Below are positions 11,439-21,121 of a stretch of 44,937 nt of DNA, one piece after another. Each line of letters starts with the position of its first letter. Position 1 is the stretch's first letter. A model generated the notes under the pieces. The model was given only the letters and a program-made list of their open reading frames with translations. It was not told where the DNA came from and did no database searches. The translations under genes were made by a program, and so were the position numbers. Source of the DNA: Leptospira ainlahdjerensis (GTDB lineage: Bacteria > Spirochaetota > Leptospiria > Leptospirales > Leptospiraceae); assembly GCF_016919175.1 (NCBI RefSeq), contig NZ_JAFFPU010000017.1, forward strand, positions 1 to 44,937, in the 5' to 3' direction.

Positions 11439-12449
11439 GTGGATCGAAGAACCGTTTTCAATGTGGGGAAAACGCAAAGCACGTCACTTGGAAAGGGAAA
11501 ATGGGTCCTTAAGTTCCTAATTTCTTTTGTTTTTCTGTTTTTGTCCTTCGGGACCGAAGCGGAAGCGATTCCGATTCCCAATTCTCCAAAGGATTTGAGT
11601 CCGTTTTTCTTTCTTACAAAATCCGATTCTTCCTTGGTTCTGGGAATTTTTACCGAGGCAAAAAAAGAAAGGCTTCCTTCGTACGGGACCAAACTCGCTC
11701 TTCCAATTCTTCCGAAGAATCCAAGACATCTCTGGAAGGGATCCTTTCTCTATGAGAACCAAAGATTTTCAGAAAACGAAAATCGCGCGTTTCATCGGTT
11801 TTTTTCCGGATTGGAATATTCTTACCTTCACCCCGAAAAACGAATCCGTATTTCTTGGCTCGCGGGTTGGGAAAGAGGAGAAATCAATCTTTTTGTTTTC
11901 GGAATTCACCTGGAAATTTCCGAAAAACAGGGAATTCAAATTCTCGGAAAAAGCGGAGGGGATTTCAGAAACGTTTCGATTTTACTCCATTCTCCTTTGG
12001 AAAAGGAACTCAAACTCTTTTTGGGCGCGTCTCGCGCCTGGAACGAAACGATCACGGAAGATCGGTTCTTTGTGGGAATCGGATTTTCTTGGGAAAATCT
12101 ACAGACTTCGACCTTTGGTTCTAAAAATGGACACGAAGAACATTCCGTTTCTAGCATATTTGAATTTCAGAATATTCTAAACACAGAAGATTTTTCAAAA
12201 GAGAAATTAGTTCCTAAAATACTTCCACCCAAAAAAAGAATCCCGTCTTTTTCGAAATTTTCTCTTGGAGTCCAGGAACTTTTATCTTCGGGATTCTCCC
12301 TAAATTCTTCTTTGCGGATTTCCGGAGAAAGTTCTCGTTCCAGGGAAGAATTTTTCGAATTCTTAGATTCTCTTTCCGAAAAGGAAAAAAATCGGATCTT
12401 TGTTCTTTTGAAAAAAAAGAATTCGAACCAGAAGAAGGAGAAACGTTGA
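11439..12449 (+). CDS. exported protein of unknown function (336 aa)
   Basis: The chosen start is GTG at 11439; GTG at about 11463 is an alternative. Either way the protein has a clear signal peptide, with basic residues (GKGKWVLK), a hydrophobic core (FLISFVFLFLSF) and probable cleavage after EAEA near residue 43. The mature part is rich in aromatic and charged residues with alternating patterns such as RIRISWLAGWERGEINLFVFGIHLEIS and FFVGIGFSWENL. These look like beta-strands of an outer-membrane protein, but it does not end in an aromatic residue. The C-terminus is a Lys/Glu/Asn-rich tail. The stop overlaps the start of the next gene, so the two are translated together. No family was recognised. 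Confidence 0.7.
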   Translation: MDRRTVFNVGKTQSTSLGKGKWVLKFLISFVFLFLSFGTEAEAIPIPNSPKDLSPFFFLTKSDSSLVLGIFTEAKKERLPSYGTKLALPILPKNPRHLWKGSFLYENQRFSENENRAFHRFFSGLEYSYLHPEKRIRISWLAGWERGEINLFVFGIHLEISEKQGIQILGKSGGDFRNVSILLHSPLEKELKLFLGASRAWNETITEDRFFVGIGFSWENLQTSTFGSKNGHEEHSVSSIFEFQNILNTEDFSKEKLVPKILPPKKRIPSFSKFSLGVQELLSSGFSLNSSLRISGESSRSREEFFEFLDSLSEKEKNRIFVLLKKKNSNQKKEKR

Positions 12450-14044
12450 TGTTTTTCCTTCTTCGTTTTCGGTTCGTGACATTCAATTTTTATTTTCAGA
12501 TTTTCCTTCGTAGTTTAGGGTTCGTCCTTTTCTTTTATTTGGCTCGTTTTTTGATTTCGATCCCAGACCGTTGCCGACTTCCGCTGTCAAAATTTGTTTC
12601 GAACGCGGTTTTATCTTTCCAAACGAAAATCCATCGTTTCCTTCCAAACCGAAGTTTATCGACTAATAGAATTCGTTTTTTTGAATATTCTACGATTCTA
12701 CTTTATTTAAGGATTTTTTTAGGGACGATTCTTTTTGTTTTTCCGTTTCTCTTTCCTCTTTTCTCGGAAGAATCCAGGATCGGAGCCACATTGGAAACCT
12801 ATAATTCTCGTTATCTTCGCAATGAAAAGGAAAACTGGTTTTTGAAAACTTCCAATTGTCCGATCAAACTCAAAAGTCCGAGTGAAGAATTCCCTTCGTG
12901 TTGGACGGGCTTTTTGGAGACCAGAAACGGAAAGCCCTTTGTTTCCGGAAAATGGGAAAACCGCTTTGCAAGAGCGAGTTTTGGTCATCGGTTTCGACCT
13001 CTGGAGAATTTTTATTTTTTGAGGGACAACGATTTTTATACCGCGCTCCCGGAGATAGAACAAGCGATTCATCGTTCGGCGTTCGTAAATTTCAAATTTG
13101 CAGACTGGGCCTTCGGTTCTTTTTATTCCGAAACGGAAGCGCGCAAACGAGGCGGTTACTTTATCGTTTCTCCCAAAAGAATATTCGAATTTTCTTATGC
13201 TCCTGAATTGGAAACTCACTACGCGTCCTTCGATTTTAAATCAAAGAACTTTCGTCTTCCCGGTCCGAAGATTGTTTCTCGGATCCAAACCTTTGGTAGA
13301 AAACGGCAATGGGACGGAACCTTTTATACTTCTATTTTTTCGGATCGCCTCGATACGGAATTTAGAATCACGGGTTACCGCGGAAAAACTCAGGATCTTT
13401 TTGCGATCGATCCCGATCGTAGAGAACTGGATGGAAAAGCGAGCCTTGCACGTTTTGGAATCGTTTCCCATTCTTACTTTTCCTTGGAATGGATCCGCGC
13501 CTGGAATCGATCCCTTGTTTCGGAAACGGATTCGCGGTTTTCTTTCGAAGTTTCTTCCACGGAAACTTTGAAGAATTCAGACTCTCAACGATGGGAGATC
13601 CTCGGCGCGAAAGCTCCTCTTTACTTCGGAGATTTCGGTGGAATTCTTTTTTCACTTCGGAATTATTCTCGGGACGCGTCCCAAGAAACTTTGGGAAGAG
13701 GTCTTTACTACGCGCTTCAGAAAAAGAATTTTTCAATCGAAGCCGGGCAAGAATGGAGGTCAAACGGAGATTCGATCACCGAAGGGAAATGGTCCTTTCG
13801 TCTGAGCGAATCTTGGAACTTAGAAGGAGCTTTTTTATTCCAGAAAGAAGGCAATCGAATGGATTCTCTTTTTGAGGCGAGGACGGCGAGGGACGAAACG
13901 AGCCTCATCTTTACGGATCGGAATTCTTCGTTTCGTCTGAGGCTTCTTTCGCCTTACGTCGCTTTTACGGTCAGTCATTCTCGGAAAAAGGAAGTCAAAG
14001 ACGACGGGATCTGGATCAATCTTCAGGTGCAATTTCCTTTTTAG
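12446..14044 (+). CDS. probable outer-membrane beta-barrel protein of unknown family (532 aa)
   Basis: Translation can start at TTG 12446 or ATG 12449, overlapping the preceding stop (TTGATG). The first 110 residues contain several hydrophobic segments. The last, ILLYLRIFLGTILFVFPFLFPLFSEES (about 84-110), resembles a signal sequence, so either the leader is unusually long or the true start is downstream at a non-ATG codon. The mature region alternates aromatic and polar residues (SFGHRFRPLENFYF, FSFEVSSTETLK, GGILFSLRNYSRD) and ends LQVQFPF. A terminal Phe in an alternating strand is the usual BAM recognition signal. It probably works with its upstream partner at the outer membrane. The function is unknown. 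Confidence 0.75.
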   Translation: MMFFLLRFRFVTFNFYFQIFLRSLGFVLFFYLARFLISIPDRCRLPLSKFVSNAVLSFQTKIHRFLPNRSLSTNRIRFFEYSTILLYLRIFLGTILFVFPFLFPLFSEESRIGATLETYNSRYLRNEKENWFLKTSNCPIKLKSPSEEFPSCWTGFLETRNGKPFVSGKWENRFARASFGHRFRPLENFYFLRDNDFYTALPEIEQAIHRSAFVNFKFADWAFGSFYSETEARKRGGYFIVSPKRIFEFSYAPELETHYASFDFKSKNFRLPGPKIVSRIQTFGRKRQWDGTFYTSIFSDRLDTEFRITGYRGKTQDLFAIDPDRRELDGKASLARFGIVSHSYFSLEWIRAWNRSLVSETDSRFSFEVSSTETLKNSDSQRWEILGAKAPLYFGDFGGILFSLRNYSRDASQETLGRGLYYALQKKNFSIEAGQEWRSNGDSITEGKWSFRLSESWNLEGAFLFQKEGNRMDSLFEARTARDETSLIFTDRNSSFRLRLLSPYVAFTVSHSRKKEVKDDGIWINLQVQFPF

Positions 14045-14515
14045 GGTTTTTAAAAAAGCCGTTGTGCTCCGACAGAAGCGAGACTCTGAGTTTCACAAAA
14101 AAGTAGGAACTCCTATTCGAATCGTATACAATATCTTCTCTTCGAAAGTTCATCCGCCGCGAGAAAAACCGAATTTGTGGGAACTCCCCGTTTTCAGGGT
14201 TCGAGATTCAAAAGGAGAAATCTTTTTTCTTTCTTTTGTAGCATGGATCCTTTTTTTAAGACCTAAAATACTTTAGAAGATTGGAATGTATTTCGAAGAC
14301 AATATTTGAGGAAGGCGAATTCGTTTTGAAAAACCGTTTTAAACGGATCGGTCTCGAGTCCACTTTCTCTGTGGACGTTTAACCCGATCTCAGATTCTTT
14401 TTTTCGAAATTTGTCTGGGAAGAACTTAGAACTTTCCCCGTTGGGAAGGAAAGCTCTTTGTAGTTTACGAAATTCTAAGATCGAAAATCGGGAGGAAAGC
14501 GGAAGTCGGAGTTCT
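14045..14515. other. repeat-containing gap between convergent genes
   Basis: No supported gene. A second kind of dispersed block occurs at 14075-14113 (a GAAGCGAGAC...TGAGTTT stretch running into GTAGGAACTCC) and is shared with 31476-31513. A further palindrome copy, TGTGGGAACTCCCCG, is at 14176-14190. The rest is AT-rich with no structure I can name. The flanking genes converge, so terminators are expected, but no clean stem plus T-run was found. Confidence 0.6.
14075..14113. repeat. dispersed intergenic block, copy 1 (partner at 31476)
   Basis: The block reads GAAGCGAGACTCTGAGTTT, then a short A-rich spacer, then GTAGGAACTCC. The same arrangement with nearly the same spacing is at 31476-31513 in another intergenic region. 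Confidence 0.7.
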
Positions 14516-16293
<1,778 letters not shown>

Positions 16294-16335
16294 AGGAGAA
16301 CCCGATTTACAAAAGAATTGAATCTTAAAAAAAAC

Positions 16336-16496
16336 TGTCGGAACAACGACAGACCTCCGTAAAAGTCGCGCGCCCCCACCCTCATCGGGTGGTGGAGGTG
16401 GGCCCGTGGGAAAAACTCGAAGGACTTTTCTCTATCAGAAAAATCATCTTTTTGCAAGGATAAAATCTCCTCTCTCTTTTGTCGGAACTCCGACAA
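16336..16496. repeat. dispersed hairpin-bearing repeat element, copy B
   Basis: This copy starts TGTCGGAACAACGACA (16336-16351) and ends with a GTCGGAACTCCGAC palindrome (16481-16494) flanked by T and A runs, which extend the symmetry to 16477-16498. Internally it shares with copy A the CTCCGTAAAA block, a GC-rich hairpin (CCACCC at 16376-16381, loop TCATC, GGGTGG at 16387-16392) and CTCTATCA-AAAA. It sits downstream of ctpA and upstream of tsaD, both on the minus strand. Confidence 0.85.
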
Positions 16497-16617
16497 AAAT
16501 TTCAGATTGGATCTTGCCGATTCCAAATCGTTCTTCAACTTCTGGGTAATGCCTCTGGATTTCGGGAAGTTAGCGAGGCGCACTTCCTGAATCGCCTCGC
16601 AGGGAAAAATCGGGAGA

Positions 16618-16684
16618 TTTTGCTCTATCATAAAATCATTGTTTTGCGGACGCAGAGTCTATCTTTGTCGGAGTTCCTACAAAA
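16618..16684. repeat. partial third copy of the hairpin-bearing repeat
   Basis: The right-hand half of the element recurs: a CTCTATCATAAAATCA block followed by TTTGCGGACGC and a terminal TTTGTCGGAGTTCCTACAAA palindrome (16664-16683). The left half and the GC hairpin are not recognisable. It lies about 120 bp beyond copy B, which suggests repeated insertion or recombination at this site. The remaining bases of the 16294-16746 gap show no gene. Confidence 0.7.
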
Positions 16685-16746
16685 ATTCCTTTTGCTCTTG
16701 AAATGTTTCTCACTCACCCTCTTCTAACTTCCGAGAAAGGGCCCGA

Positions 16747-18144
16747 TCAAGAAATTGGCGTTTTCTTTTCTCCCTCTCTGGGAGCGGTAAGAATCTCGAT
16801 CGCCTTTCTCATCTGAGGATCCAATTCTAAATCCAGAATTCCATTCTGCCCGTCTTGGGTGCTTCTCGTTTTGTATAAGAATTTGGCGACGTCTGTGGAA
16901 AGTTTGATTCCTTTTTCTGCGAGATACTTTTCAAAAAGAAGAAAGTTTGCTTCGGAATAATTCGGATTCTTTGCAAGAAAGGTTTCGAGCATTTTTTTCT
17001 CGGCCATCTTGCGGATGTAGAAACGATCGTCTTCCGTAGGTTCCACCGATTTTACGACTACGTCCGGTTGAATTCCCTTTCCATGAATCGACTTCCCGCT
17101 CGGAGTATAATACTTTTGAATCGTAAGCGCCACACCGGTGTTATGCGAAAGCGGATAGATATTCTGCACGGATCCTTTCCCGAAGGAAACGGTCCCGAGA
17201 ATTTTTCCTCTCCCGTGATCCTGCATCGCTCCCGCAAAAATTTCGGAAGCGCTCGCAGACCCTTCGTTGATTAGAACGACGAGCGGAAGATTTGTAAATT
17301 TGTCGTTTGCAGTCGTGGATCGAAAAACTCGAACGAGCTCGCCCCCTCTTCCTCTCACGGAAACGATATCCATATCCGGTTTTAAGAAAAGATCGGAAAG
17401 TGAAATCGCAAGATCCAGAAGTCCGCCGGGATTCATTCTTAAATCCACAATCAGCCCTTCGGCCCCTTTTTCTTTGAGAGAATTCAATTCTTTTTTAAAT
17501 TCGGAAAGTGTGCTGTCCTTTCCCATAAACTGATTGAGTTTGATATATCCGAGTTTTTCTTTTTCTAAATAAGAGGATCTTACGTAACGAATCTTGATCA
17601 TCTCTCTGACTAAGGTGAGATTGATCGGTTCCTTCTGATTCTTTCTTTCCAATTTGATATTTACGGAAGTTCCGACTTTTCCTCGCATCAATTTGATGGA
17701 ATCGGAAAGAGAAAGGTCGTTTGTCTTTTTTCCGTCGATCTCTACGATTCGATCTTGAGGTAGAATCCCGGCTTTCATCGCAGGCGTATCTTCGATCGGA
17801 GAAATGACCACGATCGCCCCGTCCGCAAAGGAAACTTCCATTCCGAGTCCGCCAAAACTTCCTCTCGTCTCTTCTTGGAGTTGGGAAAAATCATCCTTAT
17901 CCATGAAGCGGGAATGTGGATCTCCCAAAGATGAGATCAGTCCTCGGATGGCTCCGGCGTAGAGTTTTTCTTCGTCTACGGATTCCACATAATCGAGTTG
18001 TATGGTGGATAAAACTTCGTGGAAGATCTGAAGATAAGATTCTCCATTTTTAGAAATTCCTTTTACGGTTCCTGTAGGGAGAATGAGTGCAAAGCTGAGA
18101 AAGGAGACAACTCCGATCCAGATCATTCTTTCTTTACTTTTCAT
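16747..18144 (-). CDS. ctpA: C-terminal processing protease, S41 family (CtpA/Prc)
   Basis: This 465-residue exported Ser/Lys protease trims proteins from their C-termini in the periplasm. An uncleaved or cleaved signal (MIWIGVVSFLSFALILPTG) starts the protein. A PDZ domain spans about 97-180, with the ligand loop GGLGMEV. The S41 catalytic domain has DLRMNPGGLLD (about 234-244), the nucleophile motif EGSASASEIF (about 294-303) and Lys323 in SFGKG. A helical tail of some 110 residues follows. The start overlaps the end of the upstream lipoprotein gene by 11 bases, so they probably share a transcript with lexA upstream. Substrates are unknown. Confidence 0.93.
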   Translation of the reverse strand: MKSKERMIWIGVVSFLSFALILPTGTVKGISKNGESYLQIFHEVLSTIQLDYVESVDEEKLYAGAIRGLISSLGDPHSRFMDKDDFSQLQEETRGSFGGLGMEVSFADGAIVVISPIEDTPAMKAGILPQDRIVEIDGKKTNDLSLSDSIKLMRGKVGTSVNIKLERKNQKEPINLTLVREMIKIRYVRSSYLEKEKLGYIKLNQFMGKDSTLSEFKKELNSLKEKGAEGLIVDLRMNPGGLLDLAISLSDLFLKPDMDIVSVRGRGGELVRVFRSTTANDKFTNLPLVVLINEGSASASEIFAGAMQDHGRGKILGTVSFGKGSVQNIYPLSHNTGVALTIQKYYTPSGKSIHGKGIQPDVVVKSVEPTEDDRFYIRKMAEKKMLETFLAKNPNYSEANFLLFEKYLAEKGIKLSTDVAKFLYKTRSTQDGQNGILDLELDPQMRKAIEILTAPREGEKKTPIS

Positions 18145-18424
18145 ATTCTTTTTTCAAGGCCTCATGAAGCGCCGGACTTTTTTCTTTTAAACGCTCGAGT
18201 ACTTTATCGGGATCAAGTCGATAGACTGAACAGGCTTCGAGAAAAAAAGTCAGATCGTTCGGAGCCGATTTGCCCGCAGTCGATTTGAGGTTCGCATTGA
18301 TTCTTGCAATGCTAACTCTTTCCAAAACCCGTTTTACATCACCATCAGTGATGGTTGTCTTCTGGGAACTGCATTGGAGGCTGAGGAAAAGGAGGACGGA
18401 GAGGAAGAAATTTCTTTGAAACAC
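18134..18424 (-). CDS. small putative lipoprotein (96 aa)
   Basis: The GTG at 18424 lies 38 bases after the lexA stop and the gene overlaps ctpA by 11 bases. The protein begins with a short hydrophobic signal (NFFLSVLLFLSLQC), and Cys18 fits a spirochaetal lipobox. The mature part is about 78 residues, mainly helical and charged (DGDVKRVLERVSIARINANL, then LDPDKVLERLKEKSPALHEALKKEYEK). Its position directly before ctpA, with overlap, suggests a role with the protease, for instance as an adaptor, but that is inference. Leptospiral species carry many such lipoproteins and I do not recognise a named family. Confidence 0.75.
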   Translation of the reverse strand: MFQRNFFLSVLLFLSLQCSSQKTTITDGDVKRVLERVSIARINANLKSTAGKSAPNDLTFFLEACSVYRLDPDKVLERLKEKSPALHEALKKEYEK

Positions 18425-18462
18425 TCTGTCCGAAGTTTCAGTCGAGTTTCTTCCTCTGTCAA

Positions 18463-19074
18463 TCAGTAAATTCTATACAGACCGACGAGCTTCCCCATCA
18501 CAACGGCCTTCTTGGTACGGATCGGTTTGTATTTCGGGTTTCTCGCTTCGAGACGAATCTGATCCTGTTCTTTGTAATAGACTTTCAAGGTAGCCTCGTC
18601 TTCGATAAGCGCGACCACAATTTCCCCGTTTCGAGCAATGTCCCTTTTTTCGATGATCGCGATGTCTCCGTCGTTGATTCCGGCGTCGACCATCGAATCT
18701 CCCTGAATCCGAAGCGCGTAAGTCGGAACATTGGACCCCACCATTTCGTCGGGGACCGGAATGTAGGATTCGATATTTTCTTCGGCAAAGATCGGAAGAC
18801 CGGCGGCGACACGACCGATGACCGGAATACTCGTCGCTTGAACGGGAAGAGATTCCAAAGGACTCTGGCGAATGAGTTCAATCGCTCTGGATTGATTTTT
18901 CGCGGTTTTGAGATAACCTTTTTTTTCGATCGCCTTGAGGTGGTCATAGGCGCCTTTTGCGGTAATTCCGAATTCGTCTCCGATTTCCCGAATCGTAGGC
19001 GGAAAACCGCGCTCCTTGATGATGGCAGTAATGAATGTGAGAACAGCCTGTTGCTTGTCTGTCAGGTCTTTCAT
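18463..19074 (-). CDS. lexA: LexA-type SOS repressor/autoprotease
   Basis: ATG at 19074 is chosen because it gives the canonical start MKDLTDKQQAVLTFI; TTG at 19083 would add only three residues. The 203-residue protein has a winged helix DNA-binding domain (PPTIREIGDEFGITAKGAYDHLKAIEKKGYL, about 25-55). Its C-terminal peptidase domain carries cleavage site Ala91-Gly92, nucleophile Ser127 in GDSM and Lys164 in EATLK. All residues needed for RecA-stimulated self-cleavage are present, so it should be an active SOS repressor. No Shine-Dalgarno is seen; an AT-rich inverted repeat overlaps the probable promoter, consistent with autoregulation. A small lipoprotein gene and ctpA follow closely. Confidence 0.94.
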   Translation of the reverse strand: MKDLTDKQQAVLTFITAIIKERGFPPTIREIGDEFGITAKGAYDHLKAIEKKGYLKTAKNQSRAIELIRQSPLESLPVQATSIPVIGRVAAGLPIFAEENIESYIPVPDEMVGSNVPTYALRIQGDSMVDAGINDGDIAIIEKRDIARNGEIVVALIEDEATLKVYYKEQDQIRLEARNPKYKPIRTKKAVVMGKLVGLYRIY

Positions 19075-19082
19075 ACTAAACA

Positions 19083-19121
<39 letters not shown>

Positions 19122-19143
19122 CAAAAACGGAGGGGTAGAATTT

Positions 19144-19839
19144 TCACTTCCGTTCGAAAGGTCTGGCTGCGTCCTGATTGATTTCAACGTTCAATTTCTC
19201 AAAGTCATCGATGAGTTCCGTAATCGAAGCTCGAAAGGATTCCGGGACCCTTGTCAACGGAATCGCGGGCACAAAACTTTCGTTAAACGGTTCCAATTCC
19301 CGATCGGGCTCCGGGGAAAGAGATTCCAATTCGACAGCTTCGTACAATTCGATCAATTCCAATCCGCAAAGAGAATTGACAACTATATACGGACCAAAAC
19401 GGGGAAGCGAAATAGATCGAGAAAAGCTTGAGCTGGTTGAAATATAAGGAGCGCTATAGTATTTAACTTTGGCATGAATGAGTATCGCTTTTTTGAATCT
19501 GCGTAACTCATGGCTCCGCTCCGGACCGAAATAAGTCAAAAGATTCAACGACCATTTTGATGTAGGATCCTCATAAGCGCGGCAGTACCACACGGGCAAA
19601 ATCACAAATGTAGGTTCCTCGACTTTCGTGCCCATCTTGATTGCACACCGAATCGCCGCGTTCAAAAAAGGTCGAAAAATCAAATTGAACCAGGACGTTT
19701 TTTTTCCGAAGGCTCTTTGATAGCAGGCCTTATCGAACCAACGGTTTTCCTTAAACTCCCTAAGTTCGTTCGGATCAAAGTAAAAACCTTTCGAAAGAAT
19801 CTTACTCACCTGTTTTTCGGTCAGCTGTTTTGCGCTCAT
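19144..19839 (-). CDS. protein of unknown function (231 aa)
   Basis: GGAG lies 7 bases before the ATG at 19839, and the frame is long and well formed, so the gene is probably real. The protein opens with a charged helix (LTEKQVSKILSKGFYFDPNELREFKENRWFD), continues with a basic aromatic section (CYQRAFGKKTSWFNLIFRPFLNAAIRC), and has an Asp/Glu-rich C-terminal part. It has no signal peptide or clear membrane span and no motif I recognise. It follows the CzcB-type adaptor gene after 79 bases in the same direction, so it might be the last gene of that operon. It occupies the place where the RND pump gene would be expected. Confidence 0.6.
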   Translation of the reverse strand: MSAKQLTEKQVSKILSKGFYFDPNELREFKENRWFDKACYQRAFGKKTSWFNLIFRPFLNAAIRCAIKMGTKVEEPTFVILPVWYCRAYEDPTSKWSLNLLTYFGPERSHELRRFKKAILIHAKVKYYSAPYISTSSSFSRSISLPRFGPYIVVNSLCGLELIELYEAVELESLSPEPDRELEPFNESFVPAIPLTRVPESFRASITELIDDFEKLNVEINQDAARPFERK

Positions 19840-19918
19840 AAAAGGCTCCTCGTTCCGCTCCGAAAAATCGGCGTTTGGCGCTTTTAAGATTCTAATTTAT
19901 CTTTTCATAAATTAAAAT

Positions 19919-21100
19919 CTAGAGTTTCAAATATTCACTTTTTAGAATAAAGGATCCCTTGGAAACGACTTGGACTCCCTCTCTGAGTCCCGACTTGATG
20001 ATCACCTCGTCTCCGACGGTGTCTCCGATCAAAACTTCCGTCGCTTCGAAACTTCCGTCTTCGTTCTGAATAAATACCATCGACTTTCCTTCGATCTCGT
20101 GCACGGCTTCCAGGGGCAGGGTTTTTCTTGCTTCGGTCCCCGTGTTTGCGACGATTCCCTTTACCTTCGCGGTTACGGACTGCCCCGGTTTGAGTTTTCC
20201 GTTTCGATTGGAAACCATGATCCGAAGTTTTGCGGTTCTTTTGACGTTATCCAAAACCGTTCCTACATAAGCGACTTCCCCTTTGATTCCGGGAGATTTT
20301 TCGTCGCCCAAAGGATAGATCATCGCGTCGGCTCCTTCGGAAATAGAACCGATATCCTTTTCGTACACTTCCAAAAGAACCATCAGATTGGTAAGATTGG
20401 CGATCGTAAAGAGGTCTTCGTTCCGAGTGACCTGTTGTCCCTGAACCGCTTTTCTTTCGGTGACCTCTCCGTTGATCGGACTTCTGAGAACCAAATTGGA
20501 AGAAACATAAACCCCTCTTTCGATTCCCGCGATCTCCGCCGGAGTGAGTCCGTAGTTTTCAAGTTTGATCCGGGTTGTTTCCACTTCGGTCTTCGCCGTT
20601 TTGTATTGCATGTTCGCGAACTCGTAGTCTTTCGCCGAAGTTACCTTCATATCAAAAAGTTCTTTCGCACGATCCGCTTGGAGTTTCAAGGCCTCCAAAC
20701 TCGCCCTTGCCTTGACGTACGCCGCTTCCACTTCTCCGAGCATCACGGAGGAAAGAATCGCGAGAGGAGAACCTTGGCTAACACGATCCCCTTCTCTCAC
20801 GAGAACCTTTTTGATCCTCGCTTCCACCGTGGATCCGGCTCTCGCCATACTTTCCGGGTCGTAGGAAATTCTTCCGGGAAGCGCGACCTCGTCCACCGAA
20901 GCGATTTCTCTCAACGCCACCAAACTCAGCGGATGCCGTCTTAGAATCTCCTCGGAAACCGCGAATCGACTCTTACTCACGGCGACCGGCTTTTTATCGT
21001 CCGCTCTTTTCGAGAAGAATTTTTTGTAACCGAAATATCCGGCTCCTAAAACTGCGAGCAGAACGATCGTAGTTTTATAGCGGTTTAAGAAATTGATCAT
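19919..21100 (-). CDS. efflux RND periplasmic adaptor subunit (CzcB/CusB type)
   Basis: The 393-residue protein is anchored by an N-terminal segment (TTIVLLAVLGAGYFGYKKF, about 10-28). It then shows the membrane-fusion-protein layout: a first lipoyl half (AGSTVEARIKKVLVREGDRVSQGSPLAIL), a helical hairpin (about 125-190, EVEAAYVKARASLEALKLQADRAKELFD), and a second lipoyl half (VLRSPINGEVTERKAVQGQQVTRNEDLFTIANL). A beta-barrel and membrane-proximal domain follow (LKPGQSVTAKVKG). It would link an inner-membrane pump to the outer-membrane TolC-type protein encoded 21 bases upstream. Metal export is the usual role for this branch, but the expected CzcA-like pump is absent nearby, so the transported substrate is uncertain. 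Confidence 0.88.
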   Translation of the reverse strand: MINFLNRYKTTIVLLAVLGAGYFGYKKFFSKRADDKKPVAVSKSRFAVSEEILRRHPLSLVALREIASVDEVALPGRISYDPESMARAGSTVEARIKKVLVREGDRVSQGSPLAILSSVMLGEVEAAYVKARASLEALKLQADRAKELFDMKVTSAKDYEFANMQYKTAKTEVETTRIKLENYGLTPAEIAGIERGVYVSSNLVLRSPINGEVTERKAVQGQQVTRNEDLFTIANLTNLMVLLEVYEKDIGSISEGADAMIYPLGDEKSPGIKGEVAYVGTVLDNVKRTAKLRIMVSNRNGKLKPGQSVTAKVKGIVANTGTEARKTLPLEAVHEIEGKSMVFIQNEDGSFEATEVLIGDTVGDEVIIKSGLREGVQVVSKGSFILKSEYLKL

Positions 21101-21121
21101 ACAAATCTCCGGGATGGATTC

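Noticed and set aside
14064..14276. Open frame in the gap after the 532-aa gene
   Set aside because: It overlaps the dispersed block and palindromes and has no Shine-Dalgarno or family features.
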